Below, one piece after another: positions 8,231 through 17,085 of a stretch of 64,000 bases of DNA (position 1 is its first letter; the number at the start of each line of letters is the position of its first letter). Where the stretch lies: contig NZ_AP019307.1 of the NCBI RefSeq assembly GCF_003945325.1, positions 62,001 to 126,000 of the forward strand, given 5' to 3'. Source of the stretch: Nocardioides baekrokdamisoli (GTDB taxonomy: Bacteria > Actinomycetota > Actinomycetes > Propionibacteriales > Nocardioidaceae). Made by a program: the position numbers and the translations under genes. Under the pieces are notes generated by a model. The model was given only the letters and a program-made list of their open reading frames with translations, was not told the origin of the DNA and searched no databases.

Positions 8231-10258
8231 ATGTTGCTGAACCCATTTGAAGTTACCAAGGCCGTCGACTTTTCTGACGATGAGATTCTCGATAAGTTCG
8301 TTGATTTCCCGAAATTGACGTTCAACGCCATTGTCAACCCGGCGAGTCCGATGCCGCAGTTTCTTGTGAGCGGCAAGGGCGGGGGCCGCACTCATCTGAT
8401 GCGGTATTACTCGTACCCGATCCAGAAGCGCCGGGCGACCAGGCAGGGAAGTAAGCTCCTGGACTCCATCAACTCGGATGGATACCTCGGCGTCTACATG
8501 CGATGCAGCGGGCTAAATGGATTGAGGTTCACCGGCAAAGGCATCGATGACGAGGCGTGGCAGACCGTATTCGCGGCGTACATGGATATCTGGATCACCG
8601 AGAATCTGTTGAATGTTCTATGCGATATGCAACATAACGGTGCGGGCTGGTCCATTGAGCAGATATCCAACTTCTGTGCAGCGATGAACGTCCTGCTTCC
8701 GCCGGCCACAGATCCAGACGAGGTGCGCAGCACCACCCTCGACTTCGTTATCGAGTCTGTTCGCGGTGCAAGACGCGATATGGATCGTGCTGTCAACGAC
8801 GCGGCTTTCACGCGTGAGCTACACGTCGAGGTCTACGGATCGCCGGGAGATTTGGTCTTCGGTGCAGCAGCGTCTGCGTCCCGCCACCTACACGGCTTGG
8901 GCTCAGTCCGGTTCACATACCTTGTGGACGAGTTTGAGAATCTTTCCGAGGCTCAGCAGATGTACCTCAATACTCTTATCCGTGAGAAGCAACTCCCCTG
9001 TTCATTCATGATCGGATCGCGAACTCCGGGCGTTCGAACGCACAAGACGTTAAGTGCTGGAGAAGAAAACCGGAAGGGTTCCGAATACGAACTGATCGAA
9101 CTCGACAACCGATACCGGGAGGACGCCGGAAGCTACGGCGAATTCTGCGCACGGCTTGCGCTCAACCGTCTGAACCGCCTCGACCGCAGCGGTGGGATCG
9201 ATTACGTCGCGAGCGAGGCCGAGCTGAGGGCGGTGCTGGGAGGCGCGTCGGGAGATGTTGACCACGTCCAGGCGTTGGTGTCGCTCTTGGCCAAGAAGTC
9301 GGCGCCCCACGAGCGACCGCATCTGAAACGACTGTGGGACGTTGTGTATGAACAAAGCGATAACGAGTCACTAGCCTCGCAGATAGTGACTGCAGTTGCC
9401 GTCGAGGAGAACCCGGTAATTGAGCGCCTCCGGATCCACAGGTTCTATCAGTCGTTACGGTCGACCTCCGGCCAACCAACGTTGGAAGGGGCCAGAGAGG
9501 CTGCAGCGTTTCTGCCATCGGTCGGGCGACTGAGTCGAGAATCAAAGAACTACGTCGGCCTGTGGCGGGTCGACATGACTGCACATGTCTACAACTCGAT
9601 TCAGGAACGGATGCCTCAGCAGGGCCTCGACAAGCTGATAGAAACCTCCGGCTTCTTGCCAAGAAACTTCCTGATCATCCTGAAGTCGATCGCTCGCTAT
9701 GTAGATTTCGCGGGCGGTGAGCCGTTTGTCAAGGGCAGTACCGTCGACGCCAAGGCGCAGCTAGCCGGTGTCGCCGACGCATCGTCCTGGTTCGTTAGTG
9801 ATGCTCTACCTTCCGGCCCGCTTGGCAACGCATGTGATATTGCGATTCGGCGGTTGGGCAACTTGCTTCAACGCGCCAGGTACTCGGACAAGCCCAATGA
9901 GGTCGGGTATGCGGCGTTCTCGATCGGATCTGGCGCGTTAACTGAAGACGCTCAGCGAGTCTTGGACGCATGTGTCTCTCACGAGCTTCTAGTTGAGATT
10001 CCGAATGGTCGGTCGGCTCGGAATTACGGCCCTCGGCTACGGAAGTATCAGTTGCATCCCATGGTGGCTCCATCGTATTCGCTTCCTACGAGCCGGCGCG
10101 GCGAGATGAGGTTGGTGCCTGCCGCGGCCTCCGCGGTCTTCGATGCCGAAGTTCCGGAGTCGGAATACCTTGTGGTTCTTAACGCACAGCTTGCGACTAT
10201 GAAGGCGCCCTTCTCTCGCAAGCGTTCATCCAAAGAAGAGCCTCTGTTCGATGCGTGA
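8231..10258 (+). CDS. ORC/CDC6-like AAA+ ATPase with C-terminal winged-helix-like region
   Basis: In the 675-residue product a P-loop lies at residues 46-55 (VSGKGGGRTH), a Walker B at 229-235 (TYLVDEFE) and a sensor-1-like strand at 258-268 (SFMIGSRTPGV). The Walker A lysine position of the GxxGxGK[ST] pattern is occupied by Arg (GGGRT), which is unusual. A helical lid region follows, and the last about 200 residues, with basic and hydrophobic alternation (ARNYGPRLRKYQLHP), look like a winged-helix DNA-binding tail. ORC/CDC6-type ATPases bind DNA; versions paired with PRTase-like proteins are predicted defence ATPases. It starts 2 bases after the PRTase stop and overlaps the next gene by 8 bases, so the three proteins are probably made in fixed ratio. 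Fold call moderately sure; role inferred. Confidence 0.7.
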   Translation: MLLNPFEVTKAVDFSDDEILDKFVDFPKLTFNAIVNPASPMPQFLVSGKGGGRTHLMRYYSYPIQKRRATRQGSKLLDSINSDGYLGVYMRCSGLNGLRFTGKGIDDEAWQTVFAAYMDIWITENLLNVLCDMQHNGAGWSIEQISNFCAAMNVLLPPATDPDEVRSTTLDFVIESVRGARRDMDRAVNDAAFTRELHVEVYGSPGDLVFGAAASASRHLHGLGSVRFTYLVDEFENLSEAQQMYLNTLIREKQLPCSFMIGSRTPGVRTHKTLSAGEENRKGSEYELIELDNRYREDAGSYGEFCARLALNRLNRLDRSGGIDYVASEAELRAVLGGASGDVDHVQALVSLLAKKSAPHERPHLKRLWDVVYEQSDNESLASQIVTAVAVEENPVIERLRIHRFYQSLRSTSGQPTLEGAREAAAFLPSVGRLSRESKNYVGLWRVDMTAHVYNSIQERMPQQGLDKLIETSGFLPRNFLIILKSIARYVDFAGGEPFVKGSTVDAKAQLAGVADASSWFVSDALPSGPLGNACDIAIRRLGNLLQRARYSDKPNEVGYAAFSIGSGALTEDAQRVLDACVSHELLVEIPNGRSARNYGPRLRKYQLHPMVAPSYSLPTSRRGEMRLVPAAASAVFDAEVPESEYLVVLNAQLATMKAPFSRKRSSKEEPLFDA

Positions 10259-11237
10259 CCACACCTACTTGAACAAGCGCACCGTTCGCTTCGCCGACCT
10301 TGGTGGGCTGGACTTCGACATCTTCGTCTCCTCGGACGATCAGTCCGACCGGGTTCGTAAGGTCGCGGAGGCCGTCAATGTGCCGGAGGGGTATTGGATC
10401 CTGCATCCTGAGTACGACCTCGACGCCGCGGGGAGATCGACAGCGTTTGCCGAGATCGCCGTCGACTCAGGGGTCGCGGAAGTTGATGCCTGGCGCACGA
10501 TTTGGCAGCAGGTGCTAAACGGTCGCCCACCTCAAGGGCTGCGGGTATGCATCGACATTTCTGGAATGATGCGGCCATTCATTGCCGTGTTGCCTGTGAT
10601 CCTGGCCAAGCTTGGGTTCGGCACGGTTTCTGTGCTGTATACGGATCCGACCAACTACGTTTCCGGGCCGACAACCACCTTCTCCAAGGGTCGCGTTGAC
10701 GAAGTACGACAAGTGCCCGGGTTGGAGGGCGTTCACACAACGTCGACCGACCCTGCCGATGTGCTGATTATCGGCGCGGGCTACGACGACTCGTTGATTC
10801 GTGCCGTGGCTGACTACAAACGTTCAGCGTCGTCCCACTACATCATGCTTGGCCTCCCAAGCCTCCAACCGCATATGTATCAGGAGAGTCAGATCCGGCT
10901 CGCCCTTGCAGAGGAGTCAATTACGGACTTCGCCTCGAAGTCGTTCTTGCACGCGCCTGCGAATGATCCGTTCGTGACGGCTAGCGTCTTGAGTGCTCAT
11001 GTCGCGGAGCTACGGCAAACGCGTCCGGACTTGAACGTCTACCTGTCGCCTGTCGGACCGAAGGCACATGTCCTAGGCTTCGGGTGGTACTTCGCATGCG
11101 AGGAGCTTCAGAAGCCGACCAGCATCCTGTTCCCGTATGCACCGTCATACTCCACGGGCTCAGCCGCAGGCTTATCGAGGTCCCACCTCTACGAGCTTGA
11201 TCTGACGTGGATCGATCTGCCAGCAATTACGCGCTAG
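10251..11237 (+). CDS. Unrecognised Rossmann-like protein of the thyX cassette
   Basis: The 328-residue protein shows two alpha/beta-like halves. The first has alternating strands and helices with CIDISGMMRPFIAVLPVILA (about residues 100-119) and SVLYTDPTNY; the second has VLIIGAGYDDSLIRA, then NVYLSPVGPKAHVLGF and SILFPYAP. The layout, with a conserved-looking strand followed by a DISGM or SPVGPKAH turn, recalls nucleotide-sensing Rossmann domains such as CARF or SAVED, but I cannot assign it to either. There is no signal peptide or membrane segment. It overlaps the ATPase gene by 8 bases (ATG at 10251, stop of the ATPase at 10256-10258), implying translational coupling and a joint function. 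Sensor or effector of the cassette is the simplest inference. Confidence 0.6.
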   Translation: MRDHTYLNKRTVRFADLGGLDFDIFVSSDDQSDRVRKVAEAVNVPEGYWILHPEYDLDAAGRSTAFAEIAVDSGVAEVDAWRTIWQQVLNGRPPQGLRVCIDISGMMRPFIAVLPVILAKLGFGTVSVLYTDPTNYVSGPTTTFSKGRVDEVRQVPGLEGVHTTSTDPADVLIIGAGYDDSLIRAVADYKRSASSHYIMLGLPSLQPHMYQESQIRLALAEESITDFASKSFLHAPANDPFVTASVLSAHVAELRQTRPDLNVYLSPVGPKAHVLGFGWYFACEELQKPTSILFPYAPSYSTGSAAGLSRSHLYELDLTWIDLPAITR

Positions 11238-11625
11238 CGTACGCGCTGAACTTCGACCGGTGGTTCGGGATGAAGGCTCGAAACTCCGCCTCGACGATCT
11301 TGTCTGAGTCGATGAGATCGATGAGGATCCGTCCATATTCCTTTGCGAGTCGCAGAGTGGGACTTGAACTATCGAGAATCGAAAAGCCGATCAGCACCGA
11401 TTCGTCAGAAGCGATGACGATGGGGTTCCTGCCGCGAAGGCCGGTTTCGGCGATGTGCTCGATGTTTACGATCTCGTCGGCGGCCAGCGGCACGGACAAG
11501 GAGACATTGATATGCGCGCGCACCAAGGCTTCATGCGGAGCGGGCGTGCTCCCGCTGAACTCATCTTGTGTGTCTGACGGCTCGTCGGCGACGTCACGGA
11601 GCCACCACGCTTCGCCGTCAACCAT
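11227..11625 (-). CDS. Small hypothetical protein, convergent with the thyX cassette
   Basis: The 132-residue product is acidic, has no cysteines, signal or membrane segment, and reads like a soluble alpha/beta protein (VRAHINVSLSVPLAADEIVN, then PIVIASDESVLIGFSILD). I recognise no family. Its 3' end overlaps the end of the upstream convergent gene by 11 bases, an arrangement that could let the two transcripts interfere. The ATG at 11625 has only a weak GGCGGCGG stretch upstream. The coherent amino acid pattern favours a real gene; function is unknown. It might be an accessory or regulatory part of the cassette. Confidence 0.55.
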   Translation of the reverse strand: MVDGEAWWLRDVADEPSDTQDEFSGSTPAPHEALVRAHINVSLSVPLAADEIVNIEHIAETGLRGRNPIVIASDESVLIGFSILDSSSPTLRLAKEYGRILIDLIDSDKIVEAEFRAFIPNHRSKFSAYASA

Positions 11626-12001
11626 GTAACCGCCGCCAAATGTTTAGAACGAACACCCGCAACACGAAAGTTGGGGAGCTCGTCAAGTCTACTGAGCCTT
11701 CGGGCGTGTCGCCACCCCTTGGTTTGGGAGCTGCGTCACCGTCGACGCGTATGCACCAGGGTCCCCACGCGATGTTCCGCGAGCTTCCATTTCACCCGCA
11801 GTAGATGCGAGCAGGCGCGCGGATTGATCAATGACGGATGTCCGCACAGCCATGTTCGATCCTCCTCGCGCACTCTAAGATTCTGTGCCACGAGCGTCTT
11901 CGCATGCCGCAACGATCGACCCGGCCTGAGCTCGGGGCCAGGGCTGGCGCCGTCGCGGTAGCTGGATGGCTCACCGTCGATGCTCCGCGCTTGGCGTGGC
12001 G
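11626..12001. other. Intergenic, no gene recognised
   Basis: Between the small convergent gene and the first direct repeat I see no frame with family-like sequence. It probably contains the promoter of the minus-strand gene ending at 11227. Confidence 0.4.
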
Positions 12002-12138
12002 AACTTCTAACAAATTTCTAACGGCGGAGAGCAAAGACCCTCAGACGGCCCAAGACAACCGGAGGTGTTTCAGGCTCCGGTGACCCACGTTTATGCAGGT
12101 CAGAAGCGCTTACCGGCACGTTTGCCCAGGGCAGAGGC
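12002..12138. repeat. Imperfect direct repeat, copy A (att-like)
   Basis: Begins AACTTCTAACAAATTTCTAA and ends GCAGAGGC. It aligns nearly end to end with 18169-18306, including two internal half-units of the form CACGTTT-TGCAGGTCAGA-GC about 31 bases apart. The two copies bracket a 6-kb block of orphan genes. Copy lengths are equal, sequence identity is moderate, and flanks outside the repeat do not match, so the borders are sharp. Confidence 0.7.
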
Positions 12139-12365
12139 AGGATCCCGAAAGAGTCGGTTCTATACGTCGGCGGGAGTCTGCGACGGCGCTTCGACGTCCT
12201 CATGAGCTGGATTCTCGGCAAGCGAGTCGCTGGGATCTCGGCTCGGAAGCGGTAGGCGTCGCCTCTGGTAGTCAGCGGCTGGGGCGGGTGCAAAGTTCGT
12301 CACGCAAGGAGGTCGCGTGTTCCGTTCCAGTTCCAGGGATGAGAACGCCGACTACATCCAGTGCG

Positions 12366-14042
12366 TCAGGGGCATCGGGGCGAGTTCGGGTCGACGATCA
12401 AATATCTGACCGTGTTGGCCGGCAAATAGCTGACGATCGACGATGGATTAGTGCCGCCCCGTCCCCTCTGCCGTGCTCGAGCCGCTACTGGATCTAACAC
12501 GACAAGATCACCGCCGCGATCACCCAACTTCCAGAGTGGGTGGTCCCAGGCGTTGGGCCGTGTCAGCGTGGGCGACGTCGGATATAGGCAAACACCCGTC
12601 ACGGCGTAGCCATCGACGTGGTCGCCCGTGCCGGTCCAGATCGTCGATGATCTGGACGCGAGGTCGGCCATGCTTGCCAGGACGACGGCAATGCAGGCCA
12701 GCGATGTTATCGCCCCCATTAGCCAGCTCATTGGCGGGGCGTAACGTCCGCGATACGTGACGAACCATACGCCCAACAGAACGGCCACACCGCCACTAGC
12801 AATCATCAAGGGCACAGCCGTCAGGGCGCCGATAGTGGTCACGTTCAAATCGATGCCGTCGACTGGCACCCCCATCTCCGCGAAGAAGAGCGTGGCCATC
12901 ACTCGAGCCAAGACCCCAACCCCGGCCAAGATTGTCGTCGCGCCGATCAGTCCTGAAGCAAGGCGTGGTGGAGTCCACATCCGACGCAGCGGGACCCAAA
13001 ACAGGGCCACCACCGAAATCGCTAGTCCGACGCCTGCTGTCGCGATCGTGGCCGTCAGGGACTGTGGCGGCCACATGAACCCGGCTGCCCAGCCAACGCA
13101 GGCCCCAACAAGCAGTGCCGCTGCTAAGCCCCAGCGCTTCAACCTTGGCACAGCGCCGTCGGCGAATGAATTGATCCGCAGGGCCGCCGCGACGTGAGGG
13201 AAGAATTTGCGAGGGGACGAGCCGGTAGCTGGTCTCTGGTCGTCACGGCCTGTAACGAGCGTCCACTTCAACACGTACTCCACCGCAGCCGCGGCCAGCG
13301 TGACCAGCAGAAGGGCGCTCGGTGGAAGCCAGCGCCAGATCCAGCCGTGGAACACGCGGTGTGCCAGATAGCCGTCTGCAATGGCGGCGGCGAACACGGT
13401 CAGGGCGATAGCAAGCAGCGTCCAACTCTGAAGCGTTCGCGTACTTTTGCTTTCTCGCGCGACGGGATCAATCGGCTCATTTCGACCAGTGGCCCGGCGA
13501 TCTCCCAACGCGCTGCGTGCGTCTTTGGGCCGGTCGGACGTCGTGTAAATCCCGTCAGGGCCAACTGGTCCTGCGAGTTGGCTGGCGTCTTCGTGTGCAA
13601 CGGCCCACAGATGGAGGCGGGCTAGGTCCGGCGCACGGGCATAGACCGACACGGAGTGCGGATTCACCCGATACATCGCCAAAATGGTCTGAACTTCCGC
13701 TGCGATGGCGTTATGGAGGCTCGTCGGCTGCTGACCGAACCGGCTGGCAACGGCGGTGATTAGCGCAAATTGGTCGTCGGCCTCGTCGACACGATCCAGC
13801 GCTTGCCAACCGCGGGATTGCAGAGCGTGGACTGTCAGATCTCGGTCAGGGATCGAGACGAGGATGTCTACCCGGCAGACCCGGCTGGGCGCGTACCGAG
13901 CGACCCATTTCGCTTGAACCGAATCCGCTGTGCCGATTCGAACAGGTGACGCTGTCACTCGATGACCGGCCCCGGCGGATCCAGCGCCAGATGATGTCTG
14001 GACCTCCTCTGCACCTACAGTCTTTGTGTCGGGCTTCTTCAA
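12366..14042 (-). CDS. Hypothetical multi-pass membrane protein
   Basis: The 558-residue product has a soluble N-terminal region of about 200 residues (FALITAVASRFGQQP, then HSVSVYARAPDLARLHLWAV), then about eight hydrophobic segments starting at SWTLLAIALTVFAAAIADGY, and a soluble C-terminal tail (WDHPLWKLGDRGGDLVVLDP, then RYLIVDPN). The N-terminus has no signal peptide. I do not recognise a family. It stands alone between the first direct repeat and an empty stretch, and its position inside the repeat-bracketed block suggests horizontal origin. The ATG at 14042 follows GAGGAGGAGCC, a good ribosome site. Confidence 0.65.
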   Translation of the reverse strand: MKKPDTKTVGAEEVQTSSGAGSAGAGHRVTASPVRIGTADSVQAKWVARYAPSRVCRVDILVSIPDRDLTVHALQSRGWQALDRVDEADDQFALITAVASRFGQQPTSLHNAIAAEVQTILAMYRVNPHSVSVYARAPDLARLHLWAVAHEDASQLAGPVGPDGIYTTSDRPKDARSALGDRRATGRNEPIDPVARESKSTRTLQSWTLLAIALTVFAAAIADGYLAHRVFHGWIWRWLPPSALLLVTLAAAAVEYVLKWTLVTGRDDQRPATGSSPRKFFPHVAAALRINSFADGAVPRLKRWGLAAALLVGACVGWAAGFMWPPQSLTATIATAGVGLAISVVALFWVPLRRMWTPPRLASGLIGATTILAGVGVLARVMATLFFAEMGVPVDGIDLNVTTIGALTAVPLMIASGGVAVLLGVWFVTYRGRYAPPMSWLMGAITSLACIAVVLASMADLASRSSTIWTGTGDHVDGYAVTGVCLYPTSPTLTRPNAWDHPLWKLGDRGGDLVVLDPVAARARQRGRGGTNPSSIVSYLPANTVRYLIVDPNSPRCP

Positions 14043-14647
14043 GGCTCCTCCTCCGAGAGGTGGACGTCGACTTTGGCGGGCGACGTTGACCTGGGTCAGT
14101 GGGCAGAGATCTTGGCTGCAGGGGCTGATAGAAGCCGATGCAGTTAGGTCCCGTAGCGGCTGATCTTCGCTGACCAGCGGCTGGCGTGTGGGTGCGCTCT
14201 CCAGGCGCTAGCCGAAGGTGACCCGATCGATGTAAGCGATGTACATCCACGTTAGACGCGTTGGCCATTCAAACACCCGTGGTTCCCCACGGTCGTCATG
14301 AGGATCTTTGTGTCTGCGCCCCCAAACGAGGCGGTGGCGACGGGGTCTGCCGTCCATCACTGCAGTGTGTCTGAGCGCCGATGTTCAACAAGTTGGAACG
14401 GTGGGCATGTCCTCGGAATCTGGGCTACGTGCTGCAGGGCCTGTTCGGAGGGCTGCGTCTTCCCGAACGAGGAAGTAGCGAGGTCAGAGGCCGCTAGGTG
14501 TAGCCGACGTAACCCGTTCGGTCCAACATCGGCGCATTTGTGGCGCGACGGCGCAAGAGCACCTCGCGGCAGGCTCGAACCGCAGTACTGTCCCGTCATC
14601 AGTCATGAAGTGCGTTCTGAACGAGCCCAGTGGGCACAGGGGGATCA
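14043..14647. other. Intergenic, no gene recognised
   Basis: About 600 bases between divergent genes. Frames on both strands are short and lack ribosome sites or family-like sequence. It should hold the promoters of the membrane protein (minus) and of the secreted pair (plus). Confidence 0.45.
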
Positions 14648-15319
14648 GTGAAGAAACTCATCTACGCCTTGATTGCGGTCGTCAGCTTCAGTACCGCGTT
14701 CGGGGTCAGTGTTGCGTTTGGGGAATCGCTAGGAAATACCCAACAGGCGTACGTGAACTCAAACTTCTTTTATGACGCAGATGTGAATATCGACGCGAGG
14801 TCACTGAACCCGGGCGACCACCAATGCATCCTCTACAGCACGCTTGTAACGGACCCGGGGGCACACAAGCAGGTCGAAGCTGGCCTTGCGGGGTGCACCG
14901 CGTGGACGATCGACGGCACGTGCCATGACGGCCACATGTTTGTCGAGGTGTCGCCCGATCCGAACACCTACAACTGCACCCAGGGTGCTGCGTTCAGTAC
15001 GTGGACCAACTACAACACGTGGGTGGGGCACGTCGTAAGCACTCAACAGATTCAAGCGGGTACGGCCGACGGAACCTGGCTACAAACGGGCGTAAGTTCT
15101 TCCGACTATCTACAAGATCTGACATGGGTTGAAGATGAAGGCGTTGCCGCATGCCCCGGCGCCGGCAACAACGCCAACTTCAACTCTTGGGAATACCTCG
15201 GCCAAGACAAGCAAGAACACTGGGCCACGAACCTCGGGAACCCGGTCCACGCCGGTTACGGTCCGTGCTGGCAGATCAGTGCACTTTCTGGAACAGGAGC
15301 GTTCAATGCGACGCGATAG
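14648..15319 (+). CDS. Secreted hypothetical protein, first of a pair
   Basis: Using the GTG at 14648, which has AGGGGGA 6 bases upstream, the product is 223 residues and begins KKLIYALIAVVSFSTAFGVS, a clear signal peptide. An upstream in-frame ATG at 14630 would put six residues before the Lys pair and is less likely. The mature part is rich in Asn, Thr, Trp and aromatic residues with six or so cysteines (HQCILYS, AGCTAWTIDGTC, YNCTQGA, GVAACPGAGN, GYGPCWQ), suggesting a disulfide-bonded extracellular domain. No family is recognised. The next gene starts inside its last codons, so the two are co-expressed. Confidence 0.65.
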   Translation: MKKLIYALIAVVSFSTAFGVSVAFGESLGNTQQAYVNSNFFYDADVNIDARSLNPGDHQCILYSTLVTDPGAHKQVEAGLAGCTAWTIDGTCHDGHMFVEVSPDPNTYNCTQGAAFSTWTNYNTWVGHVVSTQQIQAGTADGTWLQTGVSSSDYLQDLTWVEDEGVAACPGAGNNANFNSWEYLGQDKQEHWATNLGNPVHAGYGPCWQISALSGTGAFNATR

Positions 15320-16220
15320 GACTACAAGGCAGTTGGCCCCGAAGACTCGCGTCGGCGCACGTATCGCCGTCGCCGGAACCGGGACGGGCTTGATCATTGG
15401 CGGCATCGCGGTCGCTGCAGGTGCCGGCACCAATGTTGTGCCGCCGCGGATTCAAGTCCCACCGGGCGTTTACGCAGCCCAGACCGCAACAGGTCCAGGA
15501 ACGCAGGCTGCCGGGGCAGCGTCGAGCGCCCTTGCGGGGCTCGCCCAGGAGCGGATCGTGCGAGGCATCAGCTTCGTGCCATCGTCAAGTGGGACTTCGT
15601 CGTTGCCGATGGTCCAAACGACGTTGAGCTCGAACGCCGGTCCGGATAGTCAGGGCGGCGAAGTCAGGGCGACGTGGCTTGGCGCGATCGCCGAGGGTGC
15701 GGTTTCGGATCGGCAACATACGAACCAGGCATCGCTGTTGCAGGTCATCGGCGGGGGACAGGTAGTCGAACCGAACGCGAATGGGACAGGAACGACGACG
15801 TACTCGCTCGGCGCCGCGAACGTAGCAGCCGGGCAAGTCCTCCCTTCCCCCTCGGATTCTGCCCTCACGACTCGTGCGTCTGACGTGGCGGCGAAGTTTG
15901 GCCTGACCGTTCAGAGTGTGACGCTCACGCACCCACTCGGGACAGCATTGGACGTGACTTTCACCGTGCCAGACGGCCTAAGCCCCACGTGGACGATGGA
16001 CGATCTGCGGACTGCCCTGGCAGGCGCACCCATCCAGCTTGACGGTGTTCTGATCACGTTGGTCTCGCCGACTGGAACGCCCTTGCTTGTGTCTGGTGCC
16101 ACCTACCGTGCTGGATTCGGCGGGCTGTGGTTCGCGACAGGACAAGACGTTCGCTTTGGCGCCGGCCACGGCTCTCAGTACAACCCTGGTACGGGCCCGC
16201 AGGCGAGCCCGTCCAACTAA
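15306..16220 (+). CDS. Hypothetical exported or membrane-anchored protein, second of a pair
   Basis: ATG at 15306 has CAGGAG 7 bases upstream and overlaps the end of the preceding gene by 14 bases. The 304-residue product has a basic start (RRDRTTRQ) and one hydrophobic segment (IAVAGTGTGLIIGGIAVAAG, residues about 20-40), then a Gly/Ala/Thr-rich region and a C-terminal domain (SDVAAKFGLTVQSVTLTHPL, then LDVTFTVPDGLSPTWTMDDL). This suggests a surface protein with a single N-terminal anchor. No family recognised. Together with its upstream partner it probably forms a two-component extracellular unit. Confidence 0.6.
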   Translation: MRRDRTTRQLAPKTRVGARIAVAGTGTGLIIGGIAVAAGAGTNVVPPRIQVPPGVYAAQTATGPGTQAAGAASSALAGLAQERIVRGISFVPSSSGTSSLPMVQTTLSSNAGPDSQGGEVRATWLGAIAEGAVSDRQHTNQASLLQVIGGGQVVEPNANGTGTTTYSLGAANVAAGQVLPSPSDSALTTRASDVAAKFGLTVQSVTLTHPLGTALDVTFTVPDGLSPTWTMDDLRTALAGAPIQLDGVLITLVSPTGTPLLVSGATYRAGFGGLWFATGQDVRFGAGHGSQYNPGTGPQASPSN

Positions 16221-16231
16221 GGATCGGATCC

Positions 16232-16303
16232 GGCCGTTCGCCCAACGGCCCCGACAGGTCGCGTGCCGCCGGCTCCCATAGACCCTTCCGGTATGTGGGA
16301 GCC
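16232..16303 (+). terminator. Two stem-loops after the secreted pair
   Basis: GGCCGTT-cgccc-AACGGCC (16232-16250) is a perfect 7-bp hairpin 12 bases after the stop. A second stem pairing GGCTCCCA with TGGGAGCC lies at 16271-16303. Neither is followed by a T run, as is common in high-GC actinobacteria, so termination is inferred from position and structure. Confidence 0.5.
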
Positions 16304-16665
16304 GTCTGCATCGTCATAGTGGGGCTGGAGCCGACGGTCGATTGGGGCTCAGGCAGTCGCGACGCCTGGTACTAATGCGGTTGGGGCGTCGTTCAACACC
16401 ACTAGAGTCACCTTGACTCGGAGCCGCGGGGCAGTACACCTCCCGCTGCTGCGGCAGTCCCGACCTCGCACCTTGGTGTCTCTCCGAGCGCGGACATGGC
16501 GCTGGGTTCGTCCTTGCCTGTCTCGGCGAGTCGACCGACCGCTGACTGACGTGGGTCAAGCCATTCGCACTGCCGGTTCTGGGCGGCCAACTCGCGACTC
16601 TGTGTTTGCACCCACGCCGAGGTCGAGGGTGCATCGGTCTGAGACGAAGGACGGGTTAAGTTCTG
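16304..16665. other. Intergenic, no gene recognised
   Basis: No family-like frame is visible in this stretch between the stem-loops and the DUF3892 remnant. A 123-codon minus-strand frame crosses it but continues across the remnant and looks spurious. Confidence 0.4.
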
Positions 16666-17085
16666 ATGATTCGCATTACGGCCATCCGAATTGCGGGCGG
16701 TAGCCAGCGTCAGCACATCACGCGATTGTGGTGGATCAACCCGGAGAACTTCGAAGACCGGCGGGAGCGCACGCGCCAACGTTGTTGAGAGGATCGAAGA
16801 CGACGGCGGAAGTGCTTACATCCAAGACGCGTCTGGTAACCGAGTTGGAATCAGGGTTGTCGCCCCTCAGACAGGGACGGGTATCTCCAGACGTACGCGG
16901 ATGCCGTGAAGACAGACAACTTGCTTCATCTGCCTCAGAAATCGGCCGACCACCTCTGCTCGCCGGTGACCGTCCTCATGACGGGTCAACCGCGAGCTGA
17001 GGGACCTGGGCAGTACTTGGACGAGCACGTGACGAAATTTCGCCTGTTGCTGCTGGGCGCAGAGCCCCGGGGTGTAACAAGTTGA
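16666..17085 (+). pseudogene. DUF3892-like gene broken by two compensating frameshifts
   Basis: From ATG 16666 one frame gives IRITAIRIAGGSQRQHITRL and WWINPE; the next frame continues SKTGGSARANVVERIEDDGG and AYIQDASGNRVGI; then the first frame resumes with GYLQTYADAVKTDNLLHLPQ. Joined, these reproduce the whole DUF3892 pattern (ITRLWWxNPExGxxGxSxR, AYVxDGxGNRV, YLxTYADxxxTDNLLxLP). The shifts fall near 16745 and between about 16865 and 16879. In the original frame a stop follows soon after the first shift. Either the gene is decayed or the sequence has two indel errors. DUF3892 proteins are small and of unknown function. The C-terminal extension to 17085 is not part of the domain. Confidence 0.75.

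Noticed and set aside
16408..16779. 123-codon minus-strand frame
   Set aside because: Overlaps the DUF3892 remnant on the other strand, lacks a ribosome site and shows no family sequence.
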